This document shows, in pieces, positions 25,224-38,560 of a stretch of 64,000 nucleotides of DNA. Origin of the DNA: Niebla homalea (taxonomy: Eukaryota > Ascomycota > Lecanoromycetes > Lecanorales > Ramalinaceae); contig JAHGAU010000016.1 in assembly GCA_019925105.1 (NCBI GenBank), positions 62,001 through 126,000 on the forward strand. Direction: 5' to 3'. Position numbers and translations under genes: made by a program. Under the pieces are notes generated by a model, which saw only the letters and a list, made by a program, of their open reading frames with translations, had not been told where the DNA came from and did no database searches. The first letter of the stretch is position 1. Every line of letters begins with the position of its first letter.

Positions 25224-27098
25224 GATAAATTCATTAACCGTTTCATTTAAACCTTTTATTATTATTTTAAATTCCCGGGTTAGCTTAATATATAAGTTTA
25301 AATTTTAAGGTTTAAAATGGGTAGTAAAAGTAATCCAGATTTCTTTAATCGTATCCAATTTATCTATAAGGTAACGTATATTGTCCTTATAAGGAGTTTT
25401 AATAACTATAATAACTTTAAGTTTATCCTTAATAATTATAAGCTTATAAAGGTTATTAAGGATTAATTAATCCTTAATTTACCGGTACTAAAATATTTAT
25501 TGGCGTTACTTAATTAATAACGGAATTATATTAAAGAAGAAATTCTTAAAAGCGGAATCTTTAATTTTAAAAATTATTTTTAGTGAAAAAATAAATATTT
25601 AAAATCTTTAAATTAATACTTACGTATAAAGAAATATTAATTACTTAATTAAATTTAATCTTAAAGTTAAGATTAAATAAAATATCCGATAAGTTTTTTA
25701 ACTTTAATAATTTAAATTCTGATTAATATTTAATTAATAATTTATTTAAAAATAGGGGATATTCTATATTAAATAACGGAATTTAACCTTTTACCTCTAA
25801 ATAAAGCTTAAAGATTAACTTATTAAGCAATAATATTAAAGGTTCTTTAAATGCCTTTAAGTTAAAGCTATCGTAAGACTTTAATATAAACGGGGGTAAA
25901 TATTCTTTATTTACGTCTTTAATTACTTTTTAAATAGTCTTTTAGTTTTCTTTCTAAAGGGTTCTTAAGTAAAAACGGAAGAATTTACTCTTAATTTAAC
26001 AGTAAAAGGTAATAAAAGGATTTCCGTATTAATAAAGTAAAGTAATAATATATTCGGGGGTTTTAATAATAAAGCTTAAATTTTAAATAAAGTTTAATTT
26101 ATTTTAATTAATAATAAACTGAAACTTTATAGATATTTAAGTTATTTTTATACCCCTTTAGAATTATTCGCCCCTTTTATATTTAATATAATATAGAGAG
26201 TTAATTTCTATATTTAATTACTGCTTTTTATTTTAAAGGTTATAATCTTTACTTATAATTATTTTACCCTTAATCTTCCGGACGTTAATTAAATTAAGGG
26301 GCCTTCCGGGTTAATTAAGATATAAAAGATTTAGTAATTAATTTTTAGTTTCCCCTTTTTAAAATATAAAGTCTTAATTTAAGTAAATAAATTTCCTTTT
26401 CCTTAAATTTAATCCTTAAAAATAATTTTAATTAAGTAATTTTAAGGGTAAAATTAAATTATATCCTTATTATATAATTAAAATTACCGTCTTAAAAATA
26501 AGAATTTATCTTAAAAATAAGATTTTTTATTATAAAAAGTAAAAGTTTAAAGATTTTTAATTCTATAACGTTCCGTAATCCTTATAAAAGGTCTTATTAA
26601 ATAATCTTAGCGGCAGAACAAAGTTAAAAATCCTTTAAATTATAAAAAGAGTTTGGATTGGATAGAGATTTCTTATTATAATTATGAAATTTTTAAGGGT
26701 TTAAATTTTAAAAAATTTAATTAAAATTAAAATTTCTTTATTAAGGTTCCGTTTAAAACTTTATATTATAAAGCTAAGGGTTTTATATATAGCCGGTTTT
26801 TAACGTATAAATACCGGTATATAATTAATTTATAAAACTAGGAAATAAGTATTTATACTTTTTAATTAATAAATATATATATCCCGGTAATAATAAGGTT
26901 AAGGCATCTTATTTTTATAGAATTTTAGATTATTAAGTTATTAATTAACTTTATAGCTTAAAGATTATAATTTAATAATATTCTTAAATAAAATACTTCC
27001 ATCTTTTAAGTATATTTTATATAGTAAGATCTCTATATTATAGTTATAAAATTAAATAAGGAAAAGGTATCCCTATAAAGTATCGTTATCGTAAGGCC
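25224..27098 (-). pseudogene. Copia-1 gag-region remnant
   Basis: The 5' part of Copia-1 on the minus strand runs from the primer-binding site down to the Gypsy-1 insertion. Read through stops from about 27,000, the minus strand gives a long gag-like frame (starting near DGSILFKNIIKL). The position directly after the PBS is that of gag. I recognise no zinc knuckle here, which would fall beyond the Gypsy-1 insertion. Confidence 0.6.
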
Positions 27099-27110
27099 GG
27101 GCTTATAACC
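27099..27110 (-). other. Copia-1 primer-binding site (initiator tRNA-Met anticodon type)
   Basis: The minus strand reads ggttataagccc. With one RIP G-to-A change reversed it would be complementary to the conserved anticodon stem-loop of eukaryotic initiator tRNA-Met. Copia elements prime from a half-tRNA cut at this place. It lies three bases inside the 5' LTR. Confidence 0.75.
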
Positions 27111-27113
27111 TCT

Positions 27114-27262
27114 TAAAATATAAGGTATAAGTTATTTAATTATTCTTTATATATAGAAATACGATTAATTACTCCTGAATCCCGGCTACCCCAATTAGGT
27201 CTAGCTTCGGATCATATCTAATCTACCCGAGTGCCGGGTAACCAATGTGAGTACTTTTAACA
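27114..27262 (-). repeat. Copia-1 5' LTR
   Basis: 149 bp, colinear with 4,792-4,940. It is the better-preserved copy at its right end (acccgagtgccgggtaacca). Confidence 0.85.
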
Positions 27263-27740
27263 TTGGCGAGTAATATTAAGGAAATATTTTTAATTAAAAA
27301 TTAAAAGAAAAAGAAGATAATATAATATTTTTATATTTAATTTAAGTATTATTAACTTATATATAAAAAAAACGAGGAAAAAGAAGGTAATCCGCGTTAA
27401 CGCGGAATTATAAATTATTCTTTTATTTTTATACGTTAATATTATTAAAGTTCAATATTAAACGTTAAAGTTAATAACGTTAAACGTTAAGCGCTTATAA
27501 TTTATATATTATTAAAAGTAATATAACGGATAATATTATTAAAGTTATTAAAACGTTAACGTAATCTTAATAAATATATTTATCGATCTTTTATTATCTT
27601 ACTAACTTTATTTACTTAATATTTTCAACTTAATAATACGTTAAACACTTATAATTTAACGTTTATACTTCTTTACTTTTAATATTATTATAACTATTAT
27701 TAAAGCCACTTTTATTAATTATAATATTATAATAAAGATA
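27263..27740. other. RIP-mutated sequence left of Copia-2, with a 14-bp palindrome
   Basis: No gene is recognised. It contains a perfect palindrome ccgcgttaacgcgg at 27,392-27,405. It was contiguous with 33,340 onward before Copia-2 inserted (target duplication agata at 27,736-27,740 and 33,335-33,339), so it may belong to the 3' end of Gypsy-2. Confidence 0.5.
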
Positions 27741-27961
27741 TGTCAGACGTGAGGACGCATGAGAGTGGATAATATATATGTGGATTGCATATGATCTATC
27801 TAGGAAGCATGGTGCTATCTATATGAAATACCCGGGTAGTATAAGATATACGGCTAAGTGATGATATATATACGCGCTATAATAGTATCTTAATACCGCT
27901 CGTATAACGGCTTAATAACACTTTATATAGTATTATTACTATGCCTATACCCAGGTTAATA
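27741..27961 (-). repeat. Copia-2 3' LTR
   Basis: It begins tgtcagacgtgagg and ends ggttaata, the RIP form of a CA-ending terminus. It is the same length as its partner and is preceded by the target duplication agata. Confidence 0.92.
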
Positions 27962-27970
27962 TACCCCCTT
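27962..27970 (-). other. Copia-2 polypurine tract
   Basis: The minus strand reads aagggggta immediately before the 3' LTR. Confidence 0.7.
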
Positions 27971-30900
27971 AGGATCGTAATATTATTACGGTAATAATAT
28001 AAATCCTAAATATCCTTATTATAATTACTTCTTAATTGCTAATATACCGTAATTATTATAAGTAAAAGGTACGTCTTAAATTTAAAGTTAAAAAATTAAA
28101 AAGCTAAGAAAAATCGGAAAAATCAATAACTTTACGAATAATAATAATAATAAAACCTTTATATTTTAAGTTGCTCCGGAGCTTTATATATATTTAATCG
28201 AGCTCCGGGTATTAACTTAAATAATCTTATTAAGTAATTATTATTAAATATACGCTGAGAAAAGTTAAAATTAATAAAATCGTAAAAATAAATAAACCCG
28301 GAAAGATTATCGTATACCCGGTTTATAGTTATAAATTTTTAAGAACGAAATCTCTTAAAAACGACGTTTCCGGGGTTTTACCGAAAGGTATTATAATATA
28401 GGGTTTTAAGGTTTATTATCTTCGAGTCTTAAGAGTTTTATAAATTCCTTATATTTTTATAGCGGTAAAAGCTTTATAAAACCGTCCGTTAATATCTTTA
28501 TTATAAATATATACTTAATATTAATCGTTTTCTTTTAATATTCTTATTATAATTAATAATAATATATATTTATATAACGGAGTTTTATAGTAAATTAAGA
28601 GTTTATCCCTTAAACTATACGGATTATTTAAGTATTATTATACTTAATCTTTAATAAGTAAAATAAATCCAATATAATTAATTAAAAGAAACGGTTTTAT
28701 TATATTAATTCTTTTATTATAAGGGTAAAGCTAAAAAGCTTAATTTTAATAAAGCTTATTATTATTATCTTCTGCTTTATTGCTTTTTAATTAATTAAGC
28801 CTTTAAAAAGCTTAAAAATATAGTTTTACAAACTATATTATATCTTAAAATCGTTAATAAATAAAGTATTTAAAGATATTATAAAAACGGTATACGGATT
28901 AATAATTTTCCCGTTATATACGATAATATAATACTTAATATATATAAAGTATTATAATACTTTTATAATTGCTTTTAAGTATTATTTTAACGGATTTATA
29001 AGGAACTTAAATAATTTAAATATTAAGTATGTAATATCCGTTTAAGTCGTAACGGCCGTAAAGTTAGTAAAGCCGATAAACTATTAATATATATAGATTT
29101 CTTAAGGTAAAGCTTATACGGTATTTTTAATAAAAGCTTTAATATTCCGTAAAGGTACTTTAGGAATACGATTTATTATAATATTGAATTTTACCGTAAA
29201 CTTATTAATATAATTATCCTAGTATAAACGGATTTCTTAATTTAATTAATTTTATATTATTTTTATACTTAAGAATTATTTTATTTTACTTAAGTTTTTT
29301 ATTTTATAAACCTTAAAGAATTTACTTTAAAAGTTATTTACTTTTTAACTATACTTACGATCGTAAATAACAACGATATTATCTATAAAGAAGAAAACCA
29401 TTATATAGTTATTAATAAAAAAATATTCAATTTCTGGGATTTATTTTAAGCTTAAATCCGTTAAGGTTTTTAAAAGATTTTTAAATTATAAAGTTAATAA
29501 TTATTTAAGCTTATATAAAGCTTAAAATAGGAGGAATAAGCCTTTATTCTTATACCCTTCTGGTAATTTAATATATATAAGTTCGTCTATCTTATTATTT
29601 ATAAACATATTAATAACGTCCCACTATCTTATATTTAAATTAAATACGGTTACTATAGCTATAAGTACCTTAAAAACCTTAATTATTAAAGTAACGGTAA
29701 ATATATTTTATTTAATCTTTTATAAATTACCTTTTATATAAAGCCTTACTTTATATTTGGTAAGATATCCTTTATCGTTAAATTTATATTTGAATACTTA
29801 AATGGTAAGTATTAATATTTTATCCGCTTTTTTAATATACTTAAATAAGACTTCTTTTTATATACCCTTCTCTTTAAGAGTTTTAAGCTTTACTTTAATT
29901 ATTAACTTAAAACCCGTAACGTATAAGTATTTTAATATATAACGATAATATTTTAATTTAATAAATAGGGTATTACGGTAAAGCATACTTATTTTTAATA
30001 GGGAAAAAGATAATTTTTTATCCTTTTTATATAGCTTATAGGATAATAAAAAGGTAGTAAATACCGTATAATATAATAACTTTAATCTATTTATAGTTAA
30101 AGTAAAAGCTATAATATAATTTACTTTTTTTATACCTCTTATAACTCTTTTTCCTTTAATAATATTACTTATATTGAAGTTAGATTTATTATTATTTTTC
30201 TTTTTTAACTTTAAAGTTAATAAAGCTAATAAAGCTAATAAAGCTAATAATAGATCTAGTGGTAAAATTGGTGGTTTATTATCGCCACTGTTACCGTTAC
30301 TATCTCCTTTATCTCCTTTATTATTATTCTTAAATGCCGTATCGTAGTTTATTAATACTAAAGTTAATAAAAATAGATAATCCTTTTATTATTCTTTTTC
30401 TTTTCTTTTTTATATAGGGTTAACGGTATTATTTATAAATTTTTTTCTTTTTCGCTATTTAATAATAGCTTAATAATAATATAAAATATATTTATTTTTA
30501 GAATATTAATTGAATAAAAAAACGGCTCTTTTTTAAGTTAAATTAAATTAATTTTATCGGCTTTATAAAACTTATTCTTTTTAAAGAAAACGTCCTTTAT
30601 ATAAATTACTTTCTTTTAATTAAGTATTTATATATTATAAGTATTAATATTATCGTAATTAATAAGGAAATTAATATATACTTTTATTATTAATTTCTTT
30701 TTTTTAAGGATTAATTTATTAAGTAAATAGGCTTTATAGTTATATTATTTAAGGTATTAAAAGTTTAACTTTAAACCGGTAACCTTCTTAAATAATATAG
30801 CCTATAAATACTTTCTTATTAATATTTAATTTATAAAGAAACCGGCCGTTTATATAATTTATAGCCATAGGAATTAAGGAAGTTTTACTTATAATCTTAT

Positions 30901-33102
30901 AACCTTTATTTTTATAGTTAATAAATTATTTTTTCATTTTAAATAGCCGTTTTATATAACGGTATATAATATTAATAACTTAAAAATAATATTAAGCTTA
31001 TCGATAAAATTATTAAATTTAAATCTTAAGGATCTTTCTCCGTTTAATCGAATAAAAACTATATTATAATAATATTATATTTTAATCGTTTTAATAACCT
31101 TCCGTAGAATATTTATTACTTTAAACTTATATTTATAAGTATATATTATTTAGAAATCATATTTAAAGTAAATAATATATAATACTTATTAATCTTAATT
31201 TATCGCTATACTTATTTATATAAGGTTATAAGTAATTTAAAAAAAAAACTTTATTAATATTTCTACTTTATATAAGGATCTTAATACGATCCAATAAACT
31301 TTTAATAAAATATAGTTCTTATAATTACTTATATTTAAGGCTTTAATATTATTAATAATCTTTACTTTTTTAATTACTTATTAAAAATACTAAATCGCTT
31401 TATTAATAACATATATAAAAAGTTAATACCACTAACTTATAATTATTAATTTAACGATAACTTTACCGGTTATAAATATTACGTTAACTTATTTGGTATT
31501 ATCTTTAAGTACGTAATATTTACTGATCTTCTTAATTAATATTCTTATTTATCTATTATTATAAAGGTAATAATATTTAATATTAAAGTAAATACCCTTA
31601 TCTATAAAGATAATATTAAATATAACGTTAATTATAAAGTTAAATATATACGTAACGTTATAAAGTATAATAAAATTATTACCTTTAAGAATATTAATAT
31701 TTATTTTGATTTTTCTATAAGTATTAACTTTAAGATTATTATTATTAATAATAATAATATCGTTCTTTCTATTTATTTTTTTAATAAACCGATTTTTTAT
31801 CGTCTTATTATAAATATAAAAACTTAAGCTATAATTTAAAATCTATAATAATTATAATATATAAGATTCTTATCCTATATTAAATATATTAAAATTATTA
31901 TTATCGTTTTAAATTAATATAAATAAATTATTTTATTTTAACTTAAAGTTTCTGGATTTCTTAAAAGCTCGATTAACTTTCTCTTTTATCTTAATATCCT
32001 TAAGCTTATTATTTATTTATTTTTTAAGTATAAGATTAAATTTAAAGTTAATAAGTTAATTAAATCGGTTTATACGTAAGTAATCGTATTTATTAAATTA
32101 ATATTTAATACCGTAAAAACATTCTTTTAACTTAATATTTTTACCCTTAAATATAAGCTTATTATCTTTCTTAATATTATTTTAATTTTTATTAATAATA
32201 AAAGCTAAATAAAATGGAATTAACTTTTTTATATTATTATACCGTATATAATTTCAAAATTGTTCCTCGAGATTAATAAAAGCGATTAAAAAATTAATTA
32301 GGTTATTTATATTAAATTTATAAAGCTATATTAATATAAAAGCCTATTTCTTAATTACGTTAATAAAATTATAATATACCCGTTTTTTATTAAATATTTT
32401 AAGGATATTATTACTTTTAACTTTTATAAGTACTTAAGTATACTTATTAAGTTATACTTTAATATTTTAATGAAAATTAGGTCCCGTTATAATTTTATAG
32501 TATTCTTTCTTTACCGTTAAAGAACGTATAGAATTTAAAAATATAAGCTTAATTTTAAGAATACGTAAGTAATTCTATAAGTAATAATCTATATTCTTAA
32601 AATAAATAAGGTTTACCTTATTAATTATAGAATATATAAAGTTATTAATTTTAATAAAAAATATGTATTACTCTTTCTATTTTTATAGTTTTAACTTTTA
32701 TATTTATAAATTATTTTTATAAACTATTAATACCCTTAAGTTAACCGCTTTATCCGTTATAATAACGGATTATACTAATTTTAATAATTTATTTAAGCCT
32801 ATTAATTTTATTATAAGAATAAGGTTAATAAGCTCTTAAACGTAATACTTAATAATTTTACCTTTAATAATAATAAGCTATAAATTTTAATCTTTTAAGG
32901 TAATAAGCTTAACTTTATATAAACTTATCTTAAAGGTATAAAGGAATAATAAGTAATAAACTTACTATATTCTTTGATTTTTTCTTTATTTTAATTTATA
33001 TATAGTATATTAACCTTAAAAACTCAATTTAAGCCTTTTTAAATAATTAATTATACCTTTAAATTAATTGATAAATAAGTAATTATAATAATATACGATA
33101 CC
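27971..33102 (-). pseudogene. Copia-2 gag-pol remnant
   Basis: The minus-strand translation through stops gives a copia reverse transcriptase. The active-site box is FFFIDNIVVIYDRKY near 29,350-29,395 (ancestral FVDD or YVDD). The usual downstream segment follows: WFL-I, LYQDNYI, then YQQFIGF-NF and TRTDITY-like stretches down to about 29,000. RNase H should follow toward 28,000 and integrase/gag lie toward 33,000, but RIP damage hides them from direct recognition. No ORF of size survives. Confidence 0.8.
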
Positions 33103-33113
33103 GGGCTTATAAC
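33103..33113 (-). other. Copia-2 primer-binding site (initiator tRNA-Met anticodon type)
   Basis: The minus strand reads gttataagccc, directly adjacent to the 5' LTR. It is the same RIP-altered initiator-tRNA anticodon match as in Copia-1. Confidence 0.75.
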
Positions 33114-33334
33114 TATTAAACGTAAGGACGTATAAGAATAGATAATATATATATAAATTATATATAATTTATTTAGGAAGCATAATACTATCTGCATAAA
33201 ATACCCGGGTAATATAAGATATACGGCCAGGTAATAATATATATACGCGCTATGGTAGTGTCTTGGCACCGCTCGCATGACGGCTCAGTGACACTCCATG
33301 CAGCACCACCACCATGCCTGCACCCAGGCTGATA
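33114..33334 (-). repeat. Copia-2 5' LTR, partly unmutated
   Basis: 221 bp. The inner half is RIP-mutated. The outer 95 bp (33,241-33,334) have normal composition, with many CA and TG pairs. This end therefore shows the near-original LTR sequence, which helped align the other two copies. It is followed by the target duplication agata. Confidence 0.92.
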
Positions 33335-33559
33335 AGATAATTATTTCCGTAATACTAATTTATCCGTACGCGTAATACCCGTAATAAGTAAAGTTATTAA
33401 TTAAAGCCTAGACTTTAATAATTTCACGGAAAAATAACGTATAAAGGTTAAGTAGCCATAGCATTAATTATATATATAATTATTAATTATATATATAACC
33501 TCCGTTATTATAGTATTATAACCTTATTTACGTCTTTTTTTATTCCGTCTTTTTTTATT

Positions 33560-36500
33560 ATATTATTTTTATAATTCCTAAGAGTACTTTAAGTTTGCCT
33601 CCGGTACTTATTAATTATATTTAAGGCCTTAATTAACTTATTTAACTTAATATTAAACGCCCTTTTTACTCTTAACCTTATTAATAATTTTTTTAATTAC
33701 TTAATCCTTTTTATTATTAATTAATTCGGGTACTTATATTATAATTTCCGCTATTTAATCGCTAACGTAAATATAATAAAACTTTAAAAAAGAAATATAA
33801 ATAATAAAGTAAATTTAATAAATAATAAAGAGGAATAAATAATACGTTTACGTTTTAATTTTATTATTAATTTTAAAGGGTTTTATAAATCAAGGCATAA
33901 GCTTTTTATTTAATTACTTTAACTTAAGGTTTTTAATATTTAATATTATTAAATCGCCGATATTATATAATTTTAACTTATATTTCTTATTATATATCTT
34001 TTAAGTTAATTTAATAATACGGCATTATTAATCCGTTAATATTAATTATATTTTATATAATATTTTAACTTTATTTTTTATTGTAAATATCTTTTTTTTT
34101 TTATAAGCTTATCTATAAGTTTAAAATAAATATTTAGATTATAATTATATATTATTATAAAAAGGCTATAATTTAAAGTTAAGTATTCTAAGTTTATATA
34201 AGTAAATTTAATTAAAAGAAATAATTTTATTTAATTTATTTATTTAAAATTAATAAAGGTCCTTAAATACTATTTAAGGCCTTAATTTTAACGCTTTATT
34301 TAATTATTTATTTACGGGTAAAAAGCGGTACTTAACTTACGCTTTATCTTTACGTAATAATATATTAAACCCCAGAATTTATTAATAAATAAAGACCTTT
34401 AATTAATTACGATTTTAATTAACGTATTATAACGTAATACGATTTCTTTAAAGAAAAGGTCCGTTAACGTAATAATATCGATTTATTTTATAATAAGAAG
34501 GTATTTATATATCTTTATATATTTATTTATAATTATTAAAATCGAATTATAAACGTTACTTTTAATTTTATTTATAAATAAACCGGTAATAAAGTTTATA
34601 TTAAATTCTTTTTAAAGTATAGCCGGTTAAAAGAATAAAATAAGCTCGCCATAAAAACGGTAACGTAATATTTTAATCCTTTAATAAATATTATACGTTT
34701 TAATATAATTATTAACTTAAGTTTTTAAGTTGTTTTAGTAATATTTACGGGTTAAAAGCTTATAAGTTTTTTTAACTTTAAAGTAACCCGTTAATAAATT
34801 ATTATAATACTTATTAATTAACTTTTTTCTAACCGCTTTATCCCGGGGGACGTATATATAACCCTTATAAGTAATAAGGCTATTAAAATCGAGTTTTTAA
34901 GTATTATTATGACCTTAATAAGAATATATCAATATTACGTTATTATTCTTAATCTTATATTTAAACGTATCGTTAACTTATAGATCCTTAATAAGTAACT
35001 TAATCGGCTTAAATTCCTTATAAGGCTTTTTAAGTAATTATTAAATCTTTTTTTACGGAATAATAATTTAAATACCTTTTAAAGTAAATAATAATTAATA
35101 ATTAATAACTGTTATTTACTAGTATTCCGTTAATTTATCGGATTAAAGTACGAACTTATTCTATAAAATAAATAATAAAATAATATTAAAAAATAAAATT
35201 CCTTTATAATTTAAACGTTTTAATAAAGGATTAATAAAGTTTATTTTACCTTAATAATAAAATACTTTAAAGTTATAATTAATAAGTTTTAAGGTTTATT
35301 TAACTTAATATGGGTTTAACGCCGGCTATTTTATAAACCCTTAAAAATTATTATAATCTATTTATACTTAAATAGTTTTAAAGCTCCTTTTTAAATAATA
35401 CCGTTATTACTTAAATATTATAATAATAATAAAAAGCTTTTAATTATACGTTTTATAATTTTATTTAATAAAAATTATTTTTTTAAATTAATACGTAATT
35501 AAGCGTTAATAACTTTCCTTAAATTATTAAAATAAAATATTTATATAATAAAGTTAAATATATTAATTTTTATTTATACTTTTTATTTTAAGTTAAAATA
35601 GCGGAATAATAATATATTAATAAATATTTCGCGGAGCCGGCGGAATACTATATTAGCCGTATTATTCTATTTTAACGGGTTAACCTTTTTCTTTTCCTTA
35701 TTATTCTTAAGTAAATTAATTAAAAGCTTAATTATCCTTAAATATTTATAAATAAAATAATAATAAAAATTTATAAAGCTAAAAAAGATCTATATTTCTT
35801 AATAGATTTTTAGGGTAAGTTAATTTTTAATAGTTTGGATACATTCCTGGTTTATTTAAATCCCTTTAATAGAAACGATAAACCTTAAGAATTTTACTTA
35901 AGTAATATTAAATTAATATTTCTTAAGGTTAACGTAAAGTTAAAATTAATAAAATCGCTTAAGGATTTATTAAATATAACGTTAATAATCCATTGGATTC
36001 TTATTAAATATTAAAATATTATTTAAATAAATTATATAAGTTATATTAATAAGGTTAATAAGGGTATAATTAATATAAGCTTAAAAGGTTATTAAAACGT
36101 TAATTAACTTAAACGGTATAATAAAATACTTAAAGTAATTATAGCGTATATAAAATACCGTTTTTTACTTATCGCCGGACTTAATCTATAACCGGTAATA
36201 AATATCCTTAAGGTCCAACTTAATAAACCGTTTAAAGTTATTTAACCGGTTAAGGGTTTCAGTAATTAAGGGTAATAAGTATCGATTTTTAATTATAACC
36301 GTATTTAACTTATAATAATTAATATAAAAATGAAGGTTACCATCCTTCTTAAATATAAAAAGGATCGTGGTATTTACGGGCGACGTTAAGTAACGAATTT
36401 AACTTTAAATTATAATATTTTTAAGATACCGCCGGAACTCCGTTAACTTTACCCGAAATAGGTTATATAAAGGATTATATAATAACTTTTTATTATTTAA

Positions 36501-38560
36501 GTTAATAATATAATCCCTTTATTTTAATTTAAATAGGGTATTAATTATATTATTAAAAAAGATATTTATATATTCGCTTAACTTTTTTAAGACGCTCCGG
36601 TTAATAAAGTCTTTTATAATACTTATATATATTAAATTACTTTAAAAGATTTATGGTACTTTTAAATACTCTATTATTACGTTAACGTAAATAACTATAA
36701 AAACTTTATTAATTTCCGTTAAATTCTAATTAAAATTATAAACGTTATTAATTTATAACTTATAAGAATTAATTTTAAAGTATTATTTATTTATTATTAA
36801 ATTAATCGTTATTTATAAAACGTATAAAATTAATAAATTAAGGATTACGTTTAAATTTTTTTAATTAATAATATAAAAGAATATCTTATATTACTTATAT
36901 TATTTTTAATTATTAATTAAATAATATTATAATTAATAAACATTATAATAAAAAATTTATTTATTATTAAAAAAAGCCGCTTACGGCAAAACGGTAAAAA
37001 TTAACTATAAGTCTTATTAAACCATATATACTTATAAAATTAAATTTATTTAAGCTTTAATATTAATTAATATACTTAATAATTAAAGATTATCTTAAAA
37101 ACTTATTTAACCCTTAATAATAAAAGTTAAATATACTTTTAATTATTTCTTTATTAATTTTAACCTTAAGGTACCGCGGGAGTTTTATCGTTTTTTAATA
37201 TATTATCCTTTTTATAGGATTTTACGCTTATTATTAAAACCTTATTTTATAAAACGGTAAAATAATCGGATATATAATAACCTTTTCCGTAATATATATA
37301 ATATTTAACGTTCTTATTTATTTTAAGGGTAATATTAAAGTTTTTAAATATAATTTTACGCTTTTAACCGTGAGGATTAATTTTAATAAAGATATATACC
37401 GGCTTTAAGCCGTCGGAATTAAATTTAAATACCTTATTTTTAAGGGATTTACCCTTATTAACTTTTTAATTATTATTAATAATACGCTTTAAGTTATTCT
37501 TTTATATAATCGCCGCCGTTATAATATTATTCCGGGTTCTTAATACTTTATTAATTATAAGGATTTTAATTTTAAGCTCCGGTAAGAACTTTATAAAGAA
37601 TATATAAATATTAAATTTATTTAATAATAATAATAAGTCCTTTTTTATAATCTTTAAAGTATTATGGAATTACGTTATTTTTTAATTAAAGCGTTACTTA
37701 ATATCCTTAAATTATTTATAATAAGTAAATTAACGGTTTTCCGGATTAATTATTAAATTTAAAAGCTTATTTTTAAGTTTTTAATAACTTATTTTATTAA
37801 TTTCTTTATCCGGTAAGTTAAAGATTTTATAAAAAATAAACCTTAAATAAAAAATTACCTTTTTTTTTTCGGTAAAAAAGTACTTAAAATAAAATATAAA
37901 TTATTTCTTTAAGTTAATAAATTACGTTTAATATTTACTTTTAAACTTATTTTAATATAACTTAAGTTTTTCCGGATGAAAAAACTTACCCTTACGGGGT
38001 AAAATAAAGGCCGTTAACGGTACGCCGTTAATATAAAAGTCTATAGTAAAATTAACGCGGAAGAAAGTCCCGGAATACGAATTTTCATATTACGTATTAA
38101 TATAACTAAATATATATTCTTAATAAATACGGTTCTTAACCTTAAGTTAATTAACTTTAAACTATAATTTTAAGAATTAAATTTATTAAGCCGTAATATT
38201 ACGGCGGCGCTTTACCGCTTTAATTTACTTAATTATAATAAAAGGATTCTTAATTAAAGGGTAAATATCGTTTTCTTATTTCAAGGTTTATTAAGTTAAT
38301 TAAGTATTTATTATAATAATAACGTTAAGCCTTCTTTTTAATAAAAAAAAAAGAATTAAAATATTAAATTAACTCCGTTAACGGCACGCCGGCGGGATTA
38401 ATAAAAATAAGTATAAAAGATATAACGTTACGGTTTAGATACTTAAATATTACTTTAATAAGTAAATTAATAATAAGATTAATTCTTAAAAAACTCAGAA
38501 AGAATTAAGGTATAGCCTTTACTTAAAGTAAAGGTAATAACTACCCTGCTTTATGCTTAT
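33560..38560 (-). mobile_element. Gypsy-2: second Ty3/gypsy element, minus strand (ends not resolved)
   Basis: The minus strand carries a gypsy pol in order from right to left: RT near 36,400-36,000, integrase/linker region to about 34,300, and a pol C-terminal GDLIILNIKNLKLK-like block near 33,880-33,962 (a typical post-integrase segment). LTRs could not be paired by eye. Copia-2 inserted at or near its 3' end. The given limits are only the span over which gypsy-like reading is plausible. Confidence 0.7.
33880..36420 (-). pseudogene. Gypsy-2 pol remnant (reverse transcriptase to integrase C-terminus)
   Basis: Minus-strand RT landmarks: SPVNTTILFIFKKDGNLHF near 36,390-36,330; NRYLLPLITETLNRL-like text near 36,290-36,240; KLDLKDIYYRL near 36,215-36,180; and the active-site box now YLNNILIF at 36,003-36,029, where the ancestral YLDD lost both aspartates to G-to-A changes. 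Further left is the GDLIILN...PF block near 33,960-33,880. The motif set is that of Ty3/gypsy pol. Multiple stops make it non-functional. Confidence 0.82.

Larger units (their letters stand above)
4792..27262 (-). mobile_element. Copia-1: Ty1/copia retrotransposon, split by later insertions
   Basis: Two 149-bp direct repeats (4,792-4,940 and 27,114-27,262) begin TG and end CA or their RIP forms. Read on the minus strand, the right LTR is followed by a primer-binding site matching the initiator-tRNA-Met anticodon stem-loop, a copia hallmark. The left LTR is preceded by a polypurine tract. The element's own DNA lies in three pieces: 25,229-27,262, 14,834-15,118 and 4,792-9,072. Together these make about 6.6 kb, normal for copia. 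LINE B and Gypsy-1 occupy the gaps, each with a target duplication. No target duplication is seen around Copia-1 itself. Confidence 0.85.
27741..33334 (-). mobile_element. Copia-2: complete Ty1/copia retrotransposon
   Basis: Two LTRs of exactly 221 bp (27,741-27,961 and 33,114-33,334) flank a minus-strand pol. Total length is 5,594 bp, typical of copia. The target duplication AGATA is present on both sides (27,736-27,740 and 33,335-33,339). A tRNA-iMet-type primer-binding site abuts the right (5') LTR and a polypurine tract abuts the left (3') LTR. RIP-mutated, except for the outer end of the 5' LTR. Confidence 0.93.

Noticed and set aside
1..27912. Idea that the inverted Copia-2 LTRs at 1-172 and 27,741-27,961 are terminal inverted repeats of one giant transposon
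   Set aside because: The right-hand copy is explained as the 3' LTR of a complete Copia-2 with its own AGATA duplication, and the left copy sits in LINE A; no shared outer target duplication supports a single element.
33051..33278. 75-codon minus-strand frame
   Set aside because: It lies across the Copia-2 5' LTR and primer-binding site, so it is LTR sequence.
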